Part shown: positions 21,570 to 33,857 of the stretch, in pieces
Numbering within the stretch: position 1 is the first letter of the stretch
How the letters are laid out: the number at the start of each line of letters is the position of its first letter
From: Paraglomus occultum
Taxonomy: Eukaryota; Glomeromycota; Glomeromycetes; Paraglomerales; Paraglomeraceae
Reading direction: 5' to 3'
Assembly: GCA_910592205.1 (NCBI GenBank)
Contig: CAJVPJ010000009.1
Coordinates: forward strand, 1 to 64,000
DNA: 64,000 nucleotides
The notes under the pieces: generated by a model
Told to the model about the DNA's origin: nothing
Database searches by the model: none
What the model saw: only the letters and a program-made list of their open reading frames with translations
Made by a program: the position numbers and the translations under genes

Positions 21570-22094
21570 TTATTGGCTCCAGCCCTCACCAGTGTCAATA
21601 AACACGAACTCAGCATCCTCATCATCCCACCAGTTACCACCTATGTCATCATCATTTACATTATCATCATCTTTATCTTCATCATTATCATCATCTTCTT
21701 TTTCTTCATCATCATCATCATCATCATCTTCATCAACATCTTCATCTTCATCTTCTTCTTCTTCGTCTTCACCTTCATCACTTTCATCATCATCATCATC
21801 TTCTTCTTCTTCTTCTTCTTCATCTTCATCATCTTCATCTTCATCTTCTTCATCATCTTCATCATCTTCATCATCATCATCTTCTTCTTCTTCTTCTTCT
21901 TCTTCTTCACCTTCATCACTTTCATCATCATCATCTTCGTCATCTTCATCTTCATACTCGATGATTTCTACCCAACTAACGAATTTGACCTTTTTTGCCG
22001 TCTTTCTTCGTTTTTTTTGTCCTTCGTAGTGATTGATCTTCATCGTTCGTTTTAGAATAGGCCGCGGTGACGGCGTTGTAGATGGGAAAATCAT
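21570..22094 (-). CDS. Extremely acidic protein with a possible PP1-docking (RVxF-type) motif
   Basis: The first ATG is at 22094, giving 174 residues in one exon; an upstream in-frame TTG has no support. The N terminus has PRPILKRTM, then a basic patch KKRRKTAKKVKFVSWVEIIEY. KVKF fits the protein phosphatase 1 docking consensus, and PILK followed by a V(K/R)F patch and an acidic tail is common in PP1 regulators and some nuclear proteins. About 100 residues of almost pure Asp/Glu follow, then a compact GGNWWDDEDAEFVFIDTG end. The acidic stretch is encoded by a GAA/GAT repeat that makes a long TCA/TTC tract on the plus strand. Role unknown. PP1 binding or histone/nucleolar chaperone-like activity is an inference from composition. 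Confidence 0.6.
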   Translation of the reverse strand: MIFPSTTPSPRPILKRTMKINHYEGQKKRRKTAKKVKFVSWVEIIEYEDEDDEDDDDESDEGEEEEEEEEEDDDDEDDEDDEEDEDEDDEDEEEEEEEDDDDDESDEGEDEEEEDEDEDVDEDDDDDDDEEKEDDDNDEDKDDDNVNDDDIGGNWWDDEDAEFVFIDTGEGWSQ

Positions 22095-24157
22095 TGTCGA
22101 TAATCGAAGATTAATCGCCAAATGCCACGGTGCAAAAATATGTAATAACGTGACTTCAATACAAGTCTATCCAATTGTTCAGTTATTGAAAAAATATATT
22201 TTTGAACAAATTTAGTCGGTATTTAACGCATACTACAACAATACACGACAGGGATGCTTAGACATATGGTCAACTTTATTTGTTACTATTGTTCTACGTG
22301 TATATACTGATTTCCTGATGTTTTCTGCATTCGAGTACGTCTCCTTACGGGCAATCTGATTCAACGCCGTTCATCACATCAAGTCTGCTATGCAGCGATA
22401 AACATCATTGTCAAACAGTGAGATTAATACAATTATTTTCGATTAGTTCATATTAGCTCAAAACACGACCTTACGCTTTATTAAAGCGTCAATTAATGTC
22501 GAAAGCGGCTAAGAATTGCTAGAATACGTGTTTACTACTATAATATAAGTTTTTAAATTAGAACGCTTCAAGATGCTAATTTGCTTAATCTTTAGCTTAA
22601 TACCGTCTGTATTCTTTGAAACAGAAGCGACTCTTTCAACGAATAGCGTCGTTACCAGCAGCCAACAAACACGGAGAGTATAAGTAAAAAGGCTGATATT
22701 ATTTTGATTCGCCAATTGGAAAAGTTTCCGAATTTTTCCTCGATGATAATGTGGGGTGATGACTTATATTTTTATCTCTTGATCCTAGTTCTTTACTTCA
22801 TGTAAGTATTTTTATTTACTTTCTAAACTACAAAACGTATTATTGATACATAATGACACTACGGTAACGACCTTTGACAATGGAATTTTATGCTCCTTAT
22901 GTACAACAAAGGAGAAAACAATGTGGCTGAAAAATTTTTGGCGAGGTTTTGCTTGATTTATGCTGTGGCTCATGACAACTAACTTGTAGTTGAAATTGTC
23001 TTAAGACAAACTTTTACATGTTCAATATTAATATAGGATTATTTATTATTCACAAAAAAATTTTCGGTTCTTTTCCATGATTTTGGATTTATATGATATG
23101 GATAGGCTATGACAAGTTGATGTTTTTAATACAGCAAGAATTTTGGTATCAAGAGGTGAAGCTTACGAATATATTAATATGGGATTTCTCCTAAAAAAAA
23201 GAGAGAGAATTCATGCATATTAATATTAATATTAATATGCAATCAAATCACAGAATAAGCTTAATATTAACAATTAGCTTAAATTTTACCCTTTTTTGAC
23301 CAGATATTAATATGCTATCAGTATCAGTACTCAATGTCTGATTAAGTTTTCATGCGATAGAATAAACCTGTCTCATTAGCATTATAAATATTTTCAAGAT
23401 CATATTCAGCTAAGACCTGTTGCAACCTTAATATAACCTCTCCTCTGCTACTGTATGTCTGTAATATGTAAGTTATACACTGTTTCCTCCCATGAAGTGT
23501 AATTTGTAAATACCAATCTGTTTTTTGAATTTATACTATTTATTATTATTATTATTATACAGTCACTAATTTTGACCAGCCTGATCATGCAACTGTAGTA
23601 GTTATAGTAGGGAAGGTCAACTGTATTAATTATAATATAGTCATGTCTTTGTATTATCAAACTTTTTTTCGAAAATTAAACAAAGAGTTTCAAAACAATA
23701 CAAATACTATTGTCACATACAATTACATGATACAATACATTATTATTATGGAGTTACTATAAACTTTTTCTTCAATCTTTCTTATTCTATGTACAGTATA
23801 TCTGTTGTTCTGTAACAAAAAACAGAAAGTTTCAGAGTTCAGCTGCCACCTCAATGCTATCATAGTCAGTCCTATTCTATTACTTTTAATTATAATGACT
23901 GTCCAATTTCTTTGTTATTATTATTTAAAGATGACATTGAACTGATAAATTTAATTAGCTTACTATTATGGCTTGTCTCAAGGTTAAGACTTCGTCAATT
24001 GCATCTGAGGTAATACATTGATTACAACACAATACTTTGGCATTCTATGCTCAGTTATAATGCAGCAAACCATTTGATTCTTATATTTCTTGCTTCTTGC
24101 AATATGATGGTAGAATTGTGAAGGTATCGGTATTCCTTGATAAGCCGGACAACCGCC
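22095..24157. other. AT-rich spacer
   Basis: No convincing gene. Includes a cluster of ATTAATAT runs near 23218-23240 and an (ATT)n tract near 23541-23560. Confidence 0.5.
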
Positions 24158-24159
24158 TA

Positions 24160-24321
24160 CAGTCAACTGCCAATAATTCGACCTCCGATAATTCGATTTC
24201 GCCCGTAATTCGATCGCTTGGGCAAGACCCGATTTTGTTTATTATTGTTTTCCTTAAGTACGGTCTGCCGTTAATTCGACTTATACGTTAATTCGACCGT
24301 CGAATTAAAGGCAGTTGACTG
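24160..24321. mobile_element. TA-flanked MITE (162 bp, Tc1/mariner- or pogo-like)
   Basis: It starts CAGTCAACTGCC and ends GGCAGTTGACTG, exact inverted copies, each flanked by TA (24158-24159 and 24322-24323), the target duplication of the Tc1/mariner superfamily. Inside are several AATTCGA subterminal motifs in both orientations. No coding capacity, so it must have been moved by a transposase encoded elsewhere. Confidence 0.85.
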
Positions 24322-24927
24322 TACGTATCTGAAACGTAGTTTACATTGACACTAACCACATCCGCTTTAGTATTAGTGAGTATGGTAACACATAACAGTC
24401 ATAGCACACAGTACCGTCACCCCTTAATGAGACTTTCTAAATAAGGCATTAACGGTTACGCGTAGTATCGCACCTTTTTAACTAACTCTCTCATGATTCC
24501 CCCCCTTAATCTTCTTCACGATCTTAGAAAAGTCCAGAGGATACGAGATTGGGTTTGTGAAGCTACCAGAGCTATTTAATGATCATTGACATTAGAGGAG
24601 TTGTTATTAAGACAATTACGAATTACGGGAAGATTCCTGATCATTGAGACATCTTGTCATCATATTAACGAAGGCTTGGAGTCACATCAACGATAACGAT
24701 ATCAAAACCAATTGTACCCAGTGCCATCCTTAACAGCCGTCTATTTGCTATCCGTAACGTTGCTCTCAAACAACGCACTCGTTCATTCAGTTGTTTGGTT
24801 ATTCTTGCTGCAACTGCCGCATTTAACGACAGCTGCTCTATTCGGCTTCTCATCCAATCTTGTCATCCTCTCTGTACCTACTCACATAATTTTCGTAGCT
24901 TCTACAACCCCCCTTTTTCTCAACTGT

Positions 24928-25527
24928 ATGATTCCAAACAAGATGTCATTTTTCCGATCGGTCCGCCTTTCATTCAATGATATATCGATTCCTCACTTCT
25001 TTCTCTCCCGTCCTTCGTTTTTCTTTATCCTAATCATCACTTTAATCTCTCTTCCGGGAACAATGTCTCAACCTACACCCTATTTTGACCCATCAATCCC
25101 CTCCTGCGTGGCATGCCAAAAGGACTATTCAACTTTTGATTCATGCATTAGCTCTTCAGCGATACTTCAGAACTTTTGGAACGCCATATTTGATCCTGTT
25201 GGATTTTTCAATGCTTTCAAATGTGCATGCGGCGATGCATTTCTCAAGGTGTATCCGTTATGTCTCTACTGTTTTCAGCAGACTGGACAAACGAATACCT
25301 TGTTGAACACTTCTGTGCCACCATCTGTGGAACAGATTAGAGAAACATGTCAGGCAGGTCGTGCTCTTACCGGGAATGCTTCTGGATATGATCAAACAGC
25401 GACGTCTGGGCCCACACCGACTGGTAGTGCGTATGGCGGTGCTGAGAGGCTTGCCGTGACGAGATGGGGTAGTCAGATTTGGTTTATGGTAATTGTAGGA
25501 ATTGCTGCTTTGATCACTGCCATGTAA
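24928..25527 (+). CDS. Secreted / GPI-anchored cysteine-containing protein, fungal hypothetical
   Basis: The first in-frame ATG is 24928 (a second at 24943), giving ~199 residues in one exon. A hydrophobic segment (SFFFILIITLISLPGTM) about 25-45 residues in acts as signal peptide or anchor. The mature part has nine Cys, mostly in CVACQKDY, DSCISSS, KCACGDAF, LCLYC and ETCQAG, suggesting disulfides. A Ser/Thr/Gly-rich linker follows, and the protein ends in a hydrophobic tail (IWFMVIVGIAALITAM) without a charged end, the form of a GPI-attachment signal. It is probably a cell-wall or plasma-membrane surface protein of fungi. I cannot name its family. The relatively long N-terminal extension before the hydrophobic core makes the exact start uncertain. 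Confidence 0.65.
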   Translation: MIPNKMSFFRSVRLSFNDISIPHFFLSRPSFFFILIITLISLPGTMSQPTPYFDPSIPSCVACQKDYSTFDSCISSSAILQNFWNAIFDPVGFFNAFKCACGDAFLKVYPLCLYCFQQTGQTNTLLNTSVPPSVEQIRETCQAGRALTGNASGYDQTATSGPTPTGSAYGGAERLAVTRWGSQIWFMVIVGIAALITAM

Positions 25528-28151
25528 AGTTGTATATACAGTATGTTATACCAATATTATTGTATTTATACTGGATGATTTCCTGTGATTTCAGTTGCAA
25601 ACTGAACTGAATTGTACACATATGTTACAGTATACTGTATTTTTAACGAGACAGGTTCCATAATAAATGCACTTATCTCTGATACTCTAATGTTTATATT
25701 ACGATGACATTGTGTTGGCTAGTAGTGGTGAGAAGCGGTGTACTATTTTCACTGGTGACTATTTTGAAGGATAAATTGTTCTGGTGATTCCATTCTTTTA
25801 TTTAACAGCCACAACTAAAAGACATGCATAAGTTCAAGTTCAGAATAATGTGTTGAACCGTCAACTTGCGCTTGGGATAGACGCAAGGATTAATAATTTG
25901 GCAGAAAGCCAATTTATGATGCATACCTAAGACGACAAAATTGTGACTCCTAGTTATCGAAGGCTCCTATATGATGAGATCAAATTCATAAACAGCTACT
26001 GTAGACATCAGTAACATCGCCAATGGAAATAAATATTTAGTATGGAGAATATTCACGATAAGGTATCTTTCGTTAGATTTATTCCAACTTAAACCATAAT
26101 ATTTGTTCAAATTGTAGTTGCTCGGCCTTATTAACACGTTCGATAAATATACAAACCAATTACGCCATATTAAGGCTACTGACATGATTTAAATAAAAAC
26201 AGTCCACATATAAATTATTTCACCGACAAAATTTCCCAACATTATCCTTTTCTGGTAGTTTTGTCGGTGAAATGAACCTACCGGATGCGATAAATGCAGC
26301 GTTAGATGACGGTTAGGGTAAAAGATAAATATTGCATTGTTCTTACGTTTTGAACTAATTCTATTTTCTTCCTCCACCCATTCTTGAAGGTTTGCTGAGT
26401 GATCGGACCCAACGCAACGATGCAAGTTTTAGGGACTTGTTCTTAGCTTTAAAGGATGGTGCTGGTTAGAGATACAAAATGAGTCGGTAATGGTCATTCG
26501 GTTATAAAATCACTAGGTGACGGGTAAGTAAAATTCGAGGATTATATTTCGGTCCCATGAAACGTCATTTCTTGGATTAAAAGAATTAATTTCGCGACGT
26601 AGAGATGATTCTGCTTTTTCAGCGCTCCGATTAACTTACAAACTCTATTGATGAACGGAGTATCTAACTGTTTACAACAAAATAGATGGAACATGTTTAA
26701 TTGTTTCCCCTAGAAAGAATCCAAGTACCTTATCGTTTCGCCTTAGTTGAATGTATTGTATGGATGATTCTATGCTCTTATTAAATTGCACGTCTTTATA
26801 ATATATATCGCGAGATTGATAATTATCGTCACTATATCGAGCGATTTTATTATAACTGACTTGGCTCCAGAAAAAGGGACCAATTTCAAGATTGGAATGA
26901 TAGTTCATTCCGGCAAGTCCGCATGCTTAAGGTACATTGATTCATAAGTTAGATGATAGTAACGTATCACGAACGCCAAATACGCTTTATTATAAAGTTG
27001 ATTCCGATAATTTCAGTTGGCACTGTTCGTTGAAATTGTATTTACGGGCTTTTACACAATTCTATTCATCAATATCAACCAAGAATCCTCTTCACTTTGA
27101 AGAAAATAATATATATCAACACACACTATACACTTTGTCAGATGTCAGCTATAGGTTCCAAATGCAAGTACTTTGAAATAATGCAGTATCAATGCGATCT
27201 CACTGGCAAAAAAATTGTTTGTGTACCATTTGCTAGAATCTTCAAACGGTAAGAATCAAACTTCATAAGCCAATGAAGTTTGAACTCTAACGCTTAATCA
27301 TTATTCACGTTCCTTAGGTGCGTAGGCAGACCTACAATAGAAGTAACCCCGATATACGATACAAATGGTGATCCGGCTACATCTGCGTAAGCCTCGTCCG
27401 TTCAATTAAGGCGAGAAATGCAGGCTTTTAGCATAACTAGTATCTAACCATCCGTATTTAAATCATTTACGATTTTACTTTGAAGCCTCCCAATCGATGA
27501 TCGTCTCAAGTTCAAGTTCAAGTACCGTTCGGAAAGTTGAACACTAGTAGTTCGGCGTGAGTGGTTATAGAATGAACCGTATGAATTTCTTATGTCATTT
27601 ATAGTGAACAAAGTTCAAATCAGTAAACTGTCAGCAATCGCGTTTACTGAAAATGACAAGATTGTCGTAGGAAATGTGGTATTGGGTTTAAATCTGTATA
27701 TTCCTTCATATATTCGTTTGTAATGACCAAAGAGTAAATCAATTCCCAAAGGTATGTTATACTGTTGCTCTCTAAATCCACAAAGTGAAATCGACACGAA
27801 GGAATGCAATCAAACTTGTTACGATAGTTTTATTAGCGTTTCTACTCAAAATCAGTTGTCTACCTTTTTGTGTCAGGAGAGCAGTTTATGATAATGTCGC
27901 GGAGCATATAATTATCGGGAGAATAGTTCGAATCGGTGCAGGCATAGAGCAGAACATAGAGCAGGATACAATTTATGATCTAGAGGTAGTCGGTTGCAAA
28001 CTATAAAATACGATACATTGTTTAGTTGGAATTCTGTTTTGTAGTGTGCAAGTTTTAAAACCTCCAATATCTGCATATGATTTAGTCTCCGTTTTTATTC
28101 CTCTAATGGGCAACCTTGCTGTTTACAATACTATCGGGCGTCATCTTTTCA
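25528..28151. other. AT-rich spacer
   Basis: No credible gene. A hydrophobic, exon-like frame near 27785-28006 has no ATG and no partner exon. The stretch also contains the 15-bp hairpin at 26217-26273. Confidence 0.45.
26217..26273. repeat. Perfect 15-bp inverted repeat with 27-base loop
   Basis: ATTTCACCGACAAAA at 26217-26231 and its exact reverse complement at 26259-26273. It could be the core of a small MITE or an RNA hairpin. No target duplication was identified. Confidence 0.8.
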
Positions 28152-29986
28152 TCAATAACCAATGGCTTTGAGTGACCTCATTGTTGCCTCCCAAACGGCA
28201 ATAGCCGCCGCATTTGTGGGAAATGATCTCAGTAAACACGGCATGAATCCTCGATAAAAGCCATAGACACCCTCTATCGTGTGTACAAGACAATAAACAT
28301 GGATTAGTTAATCATTCAGTCTCAAAAGAATACTAGTTCTTGAACACCCACCTGTAATGTAAAGATGCTTGAAGCATTTAATCCAGCTGGGGTATTGAAG
28401 TGGCTTGACATCGGGTTGTGTCATGATCCGATTCTTCACAACGTCTATTAATACGATTGTGCAATTAATACACACTTGTTCAGTCATTCTAATCGCAACC
28501 ATTTCACAGACTTACCAAAAGGATACGCGCATAGCCAAAATGTATTGGCTGCCATCCCGCCAGCAAGGCCATTGATTACTGGCTCGCTTAAACCCGTTTT
28601 GCGCAAGTATGAGGAGTAAAGCTTTTCAAGACGACGAAGCAGTTAGATTACGAAAGACAAAAGACATCAAAAGTTTAACTGAGAGCTTACTTCATAGGAA
28701 CTCCAAAGCACGCTGAACCATGACCTGAAGACGTTTTTCAAACGTTAGTGAGGACTTTTTCGGGCATCCAAAGTCTACAAATATCTCCGAAAAATATATG
28801 CACCTGTGAATTAGGGTTGCTCCCATCCCTTTCCAAAGTCCAAACACACCATTATTGCGTATCTTCGTCCAAGATTACGCATCCATCATGAAAATTAATA
28901 GTTAATAATCTGGAATATCAATCCGTAATGTGCTTAGTTCCATTAATATCTCTCACCAATAGTCCTCTAACTCCTCTTGCCTTCTCCTCGCTCAACTTAC
29001 CAATTTCTGGGCGCAATCGATCGGGCCTGTATACGTTTTTGTCGTTGCATCGTACTGAACTTGCAACCTTGCCTACGAATAATATCAGTCAATGTTGATT
29101 ATTTATCATCCTGTATGGAATTCTGTATATTCTGGCTGATAATTATATTGGAGAAACAAGAGACAAGAGTACTGATAATTTGCCTTTATGTGTTCTACCG
29201 GCGTGGCGATACAAGATACCGCGATACCAGCACCTACATAAAAAGCAGAACTCACTGGTAAATGTGAGAACTATATGTTTTAATTCAGTTATTCAGCGAT
29301 AACCAAACTAACCAATCCCAGCTAATGCGTGTTGAAAGAGTGTTAATTGTGCGGTTGGATCATCGCCCTTTAAAAATAACCGACAATTATGAAGAGTTCC
29401 AAGCCTGTTTATAAAATGGATGGATTATGTATTAATGTCGTTTACTCATTATATAATATGCACCTATGATCTGAAGCCTTACATTATGCTGTCCATGAAC
29501 ATCCACCCAATTAATGGAGGTGTTGCACCTATTAGACACGTACGATTTTGATTTATATGAGGTGATTACATGCCTGCGACTCTTAGGTCGACGTGTTAAA
29601 GAGCAAAAAACCTTTATACAGTGCAAAAACGCCCTCCTTTATAATTAATCTTTTAATTAGCTATTGTTGATCTTGATCTCTGATAAATGATACCTCGAAA
29701 ACGACACGTTACCTTTCGTATTGTAGACATCAAACAGTGAATCGCTCCGCGAAAGCGACCATCGTTACCGGATGTTTGTAACCGTATTTTTATAGTATCT
29801 TCAAACGGTGAAACAAGCTATAAAAATAATCCTCTTTCTCTGTTCCTATTAACAAGTTCTCCTTCACGACATACCAAATGGATGTCCAACGCATAGTTTA
29901 GTAACACCTGAAGTAATGCCACCAATGAATCCTCGAAATCTTGCCGGTTTCTCCTGAGTTTGTTCTGCTGTCTGTGTCTGTAGCAT
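28152..29986 (-). CDS. Mitochondrial carrier family (SLC25) transporter
   Basis: Twelve short exons (29986-29875, 29798-29713, 29636-29612, 29528-29483, 29404-29313, 29233-29184, 29072-29001, 28862-28804, 28724-28691, 28621-28516, 28444-28352, 28273-28152) join in frame to 298 residues, the usual size. The three carrier signatures are HPFDTIKIRLQT, TPVEHIKARLQVQ and YPFDVVKNRIMTQ, one per ~100-residue repeat, each followed by the expected second helix and a glycine-rich stretch (for example GLWKGMGATL, GFYRGFMP). It would be an inner-membrane antiporter with six helices. The substrate is not evident. MFMDSIMLGTLHNCRRL resembles fungal YMC/ORT-like amino-acid or related carriers, but I would not assign it. 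The Gln-rich start is the first ATG in the exon; an extra upstream exon cannot be excluded. One intron has a GC donor (29183-29182). Confidence 0.9.
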
Positions 29987-31546
29987 ATGCTGGTGTTGGT
30001 CTTGACCTTGAGGTTGGAGCTGGGGTTGAATGACGTCTAGATCGTTCGAATGGGTGACAAGGAATTAAACTGGAATGGTGTTGAAATCACTAACCTACAG
30101 TCATTATATCAAGAAAATTATTCAACTTCAAAGTTTTTAAAGTCTAATCAGCTAATACTATAGAGTTGAGTATTAGCAAAACAGAAACGTTTTGTGCGAC
30201 TTGGCACGATTATCTGTAAAGCAGATCCATATTCAAGAAATTATTGCAATCTGCAACTCGGGACAGAAAATCTTTTTGGCTCGTTACGTTTGCTTCTCGT
30301 TTAGTACACTTTTGCCAATTTTGTACACGGTCGTAAACACTATGGCCTTGTTATCAAATCTATAATATAGGAACGCTTACACATCATAATTGGCTTAAAT
30401 TACTTCATATTTCGCATCCCTCTTCTCATGAGATTTTGCTGTTTTCTGAAGCCTCCCTTGAAGAATTAGCTTCTGCGATGACGAATACATTTATCGCTGA
30501 AGTGTCTGAAGATGTGTGCATAAAATACACACGTTGCACAGTAGCACCGCTGGTCGCTTTGGCTGTCCCAACACTTATAATTTTTCCAATACGTTCCTAC
30601 CGTTGCAAAAAGCCAAATTTCATTACGAATTTAAAAGTGAAAATACCACGTACCTCCAAAACAATGACTAGTGGATTGCGTATTCAGCGAGTGTAATAGA
30701 TGCACTAGTTTTTGTGAGGAATGACCACGGTTTGTACAGTCCGTCATATTTGAGGTCCCATGATATATGCTTTCTTTCTTATTAATTAAGCAAACAAACG
30801 TCTAATTAAGTTTGTATTTATTGCAAACATTGAAACACATACCATGTTCAAAATTATGCCGAATTCTCCTGGCCCGCCCTAACTTCTTAATTGTATTACG
30901 AGCTTTTAAATGTATTCCTGCATTTGGAATGGTTTAACTTTAGAATCGCGATATCATCACCGTTCAAAAAGGAACTTGTAGCAATGCTCTTCCCATTATC
31001 TTTTCTGCTATTTTAGATGAGGCTGTTGATAGACCACTACAGTCTGTATGGTGTGTCAAAATTTCGTGAAGCACAAAATAGATAATAACAATATATTGTG
31101 AAGCATACAAGTCGTTGAATGAAGCTGCTATCTTACATTCAATGTCGTCTTTCGTCCGTTCACAAATGTTTCTTTGCCAATGAAATTCTCACAACTTGCT
31201 TCATGAAGGGATACTGAAATCTCTTGTGGAAGCAAAGGGGTTTCAGTTGTATGCGGCTTGATTTTTATAATCTCTGCTTACTCTTGATTTGTAAATACAT
31301 AACATGATCGATGAAAATGCCCTAATTGTGACAAAAAATTTATTCGTTCCAAATCATTATAAAATGTTATACGTCGGAATATTTACAATAGCACTCATAA
31401 GCGTATAATGGTGCGCTATTTAATTGCTAAGTTAAATTTACACTCACTGGACAAAAGTCATTGTCACCATGATTTTTGTCGATCAATTAGTAAAACATAT
31501 GAAAAATCTATTTTTTCGAAGAGCTCTATTGTACGTATCTGTTATG
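29987..31546. other. AT-rich spacer
   Basis: Nothing recognisable apart from a Gln-rich upstream continuation of the carrier's first exon frame that ends at a TAA near 30065, and scattered short frames without introns or start codons. Confidence 0.45.
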
Positions 31547-31548
31547 TA

Positions 31549-31815
31549 AGTCACAACGATTTTTGTACCATTTTGAAGATAATTGATTGTACTTTTCGTG
31601 AAAAATGGTGATATGTTTAGTCCCGTTACTGTTCCGAAGCTGCAGTTCGATAAAGAGACAGTATCGATGTTACACTAATAAATTTCGTAGACTGTCATAT
31701 GTGTAACATGATACTGTCTCTTTATCGAACTGCAGCTTCGGAACAATAACGGGACTAATTTTTCACGAAAAGTACAATCAATTATCTTCAAAACGGTACA
31801 AAAATCGTTGTGACT
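31549..31815. mobile_element. Fold-back MITE with ~115-bp arms, TA-flanked
   Basis: The left arm (31549-31675) and right arm (31701-31815) are near-perfect inverted copies. Differences are two substitutions, an 11-bp insertion and one extra base in the left arm. They surround a ~25-bp loop. Ends are AGTCACAACGATTTTTGTAC, and TA lies on both sides (31547-31548, 31816-31817). Transcribed, it would make a long hairpin. It is non-autonomous and likely of the Tc1/mariner type. Confidence 0.85.
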
Positions 31816-32059
31816 TAAGATCACCTTATGTGATTCTATCATCAGCTGACAATCATATCATCATATACCAGCTTCCGTTGAGCAGCTTCTTCGATATAAA
31901 GGAATTTAATATTGAACTTGGACTGAGAGGCGAACACACCGATGCTAAACGAATTCTAAGCTGCTTAATACTTTATCATTCGCTAATTGATCTATTTTTA
32001 GCATCGATATAATTTCTAATTGCTAATCTATCATTACTATTGTTTCGCTTCTTGTACTA

Positions 32060-32310
32060 CTATTTACGATTGCTCGCTTCTACTCCTAGAATCGCTTCAT
32101 TTTCTTTATATAAAGTAGCACATTCAGAACAAACCCAAAAAGGTTTTTTGACTAGGGACCACTCTTTTTCACTTATTGGGGAACACCCACCACAATGTCC
32201 TTTAATTCAATTTCTTGCGTAACTATTTGCTTCCGTTCGGTACTTGTCTTACTATTACATTCTCGTTGTCGATTCTTGGTCGATCCTTGGTGACACCGTT
32301 CGTTCCTCAT
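32060..32310 (-). pseudogene. Small zinc-ribbon-type protein, frameshifted
   Basis: From an ATG at 32310 a basic, polar frame (MRNERCHQGSTKNRQREC) runs to about 32200. There the coding character moves to a second frame, GHCGGCSP...KKPFWVCSECATLYKEN, ending at a stop at 32062-32060. The CxxC...CxxC pairs about 20 residues apart suggest a zinc ribbon. A one-base indel near 32200 would restore continuity. An intron is possible but no matching sites were found in so short a gap. Unknown family. Confidence 0.45.
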
Positions 32311-33857
32311 TGTTCGGCTTCCGATCCTCACACAGTCCTGAAACGATTTTCAATAACGACTCAAAACTTATTTTGTTGGAAAAAAGAAAGAGTTTTAACC
32401 GGTTTATTGGCTTTTAAAGGTATTCTTCTTTATTTTAGCAACAATGCCACACGTATAAGCAAGACGCTTTTGGTTGTATTGTTTTCAGTATTCTTGTGAG
32501 GAACTTTTGTTCTTTGGACTTAGATCAAAAACAAATTTTTTTGCTACTTTTTTAAAGTAGTAGGAAATGCGAACAACCATGACTATTAAACTAACTTGAG
32601 AAGAGTATCAAAAGATTAAGGATATTAAGGGATTGGACTTAGAATTCTGCGACTACGGACATTTGAATATCCTTAATCTTGGCTGCGAACCCGAGCACTG
32701 AAATATTATAAGCTGGATGAAGAGGATAGTCAACAGCCAATCATACTGCAGTCTTAATCATGTGACTGCCCTTTTTTTTCGCTTATAGCACAAAAGTCTA
32801 TGTCAGTACTTTCATCCGTTATATCAAACAGTGAGTTTATACCGGATTCTTAATTAAACTTGCAAAAATCCGTTATAACGACGGTCTTTAATTTATTTTT
32901 CACGGTTATAACATGTGTGACATAAATTTAACTTAAGACTAGAATGTTAACCACATTTTTCTTGTTTCAAATATCTGAGACTGCCTGTTTTGATATTTTT
33001 TATCCTCGCTTGCAATATATTGGCAGGGTTAGCTCTCATACGTTCACATAGTTTCTGCTCTGTAATGCTGCTAAGATAACGCGAGTTTGTTTGTTTACAT
33101 CACTTTGCTGAGAAACGTCTTTTCCTTTATTATTTAAATCGATAGAGCCCTAGGTCGACATAATGTTAAAATTGTACAGTTGCTAGATACGAGTAGCAGA
33201 AATGGAGGAAAAAACCTTGTTCTTGTACTTAATCGTGCATAAAGGCCTCGTATAATATAGCGGACTTTGTATGGTACACAAAATCCGTTGTATCGAGCTA
33301 AGCTAAATTAAGACAAATTAAATGTCCCGCTATAAGACTTGGTCCCAGCCGTGTAAGGCACTGTGTATACAGAAACTCTGCACTGTACTTTCAAATTCTG
33401 TGCTGTACTGGGGGTTTTTTTTTTGAATTGAGCTGTCCTGAATAAATACGACTGTATTATCGCATTTGATATGTACCATCCCCAATTGATACGGCACGGT
33501 ATCTATTACAACACTACAAGTCTGGAAACAACCACGCCATCTTATAACTCTTGGGTAAAGACCGCCTTTAAGCGAACGATTAATACAGAAGTTTTTAGTA
33601 CAATAAGGGTTTTGTGATACGTAAGACACCACGAGTGGTTTTGACCAGACGGTAATTGGGACACGCCGAAACTTTTATCGTCTTCTTAAAATAAACTCGC
33701 CATCTCTTATAGTTTAGATTTTGTCATTCTCTCAACATCTTTTTTTTCTCTTCGAAAAAAGCCTTCGAAACGTAGAAGAATAATTATATTTAACATTTAT
33801 TTGCAATATTTATAATTCAAACCAAATTCTAATCATAATAAAGTATTTACTATTAAT
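32311..33857. other. AT-rich spacer downstream of the P450 gene
   Basis: No gene recognised. It contains scattered GTTATA and TCCCGCTATA motifs (near 32870 and 33325) that may be worn transposon termini, but no matching pair was established. Confidence 0.4.

Noticed and set aside
21592-22029. Poly-Ser reading frame on the plus strand
   Set aside because: It is the complement of the GAA/GAT tract coding for the acidic protein on the minus strand; it lacks complexity outside the repeat.
27785-28006. Secreted-looking 73-residue frame
   Set aside because: It has no ATG (GTG only) and no partner exon; an in-frame TAA lies just upstream.
33250-33340. Worn transposon ends (TATAGCGG / CCCGCTATA)
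   Set aside because: The similarity is short and the flanks show no clear target duplication.
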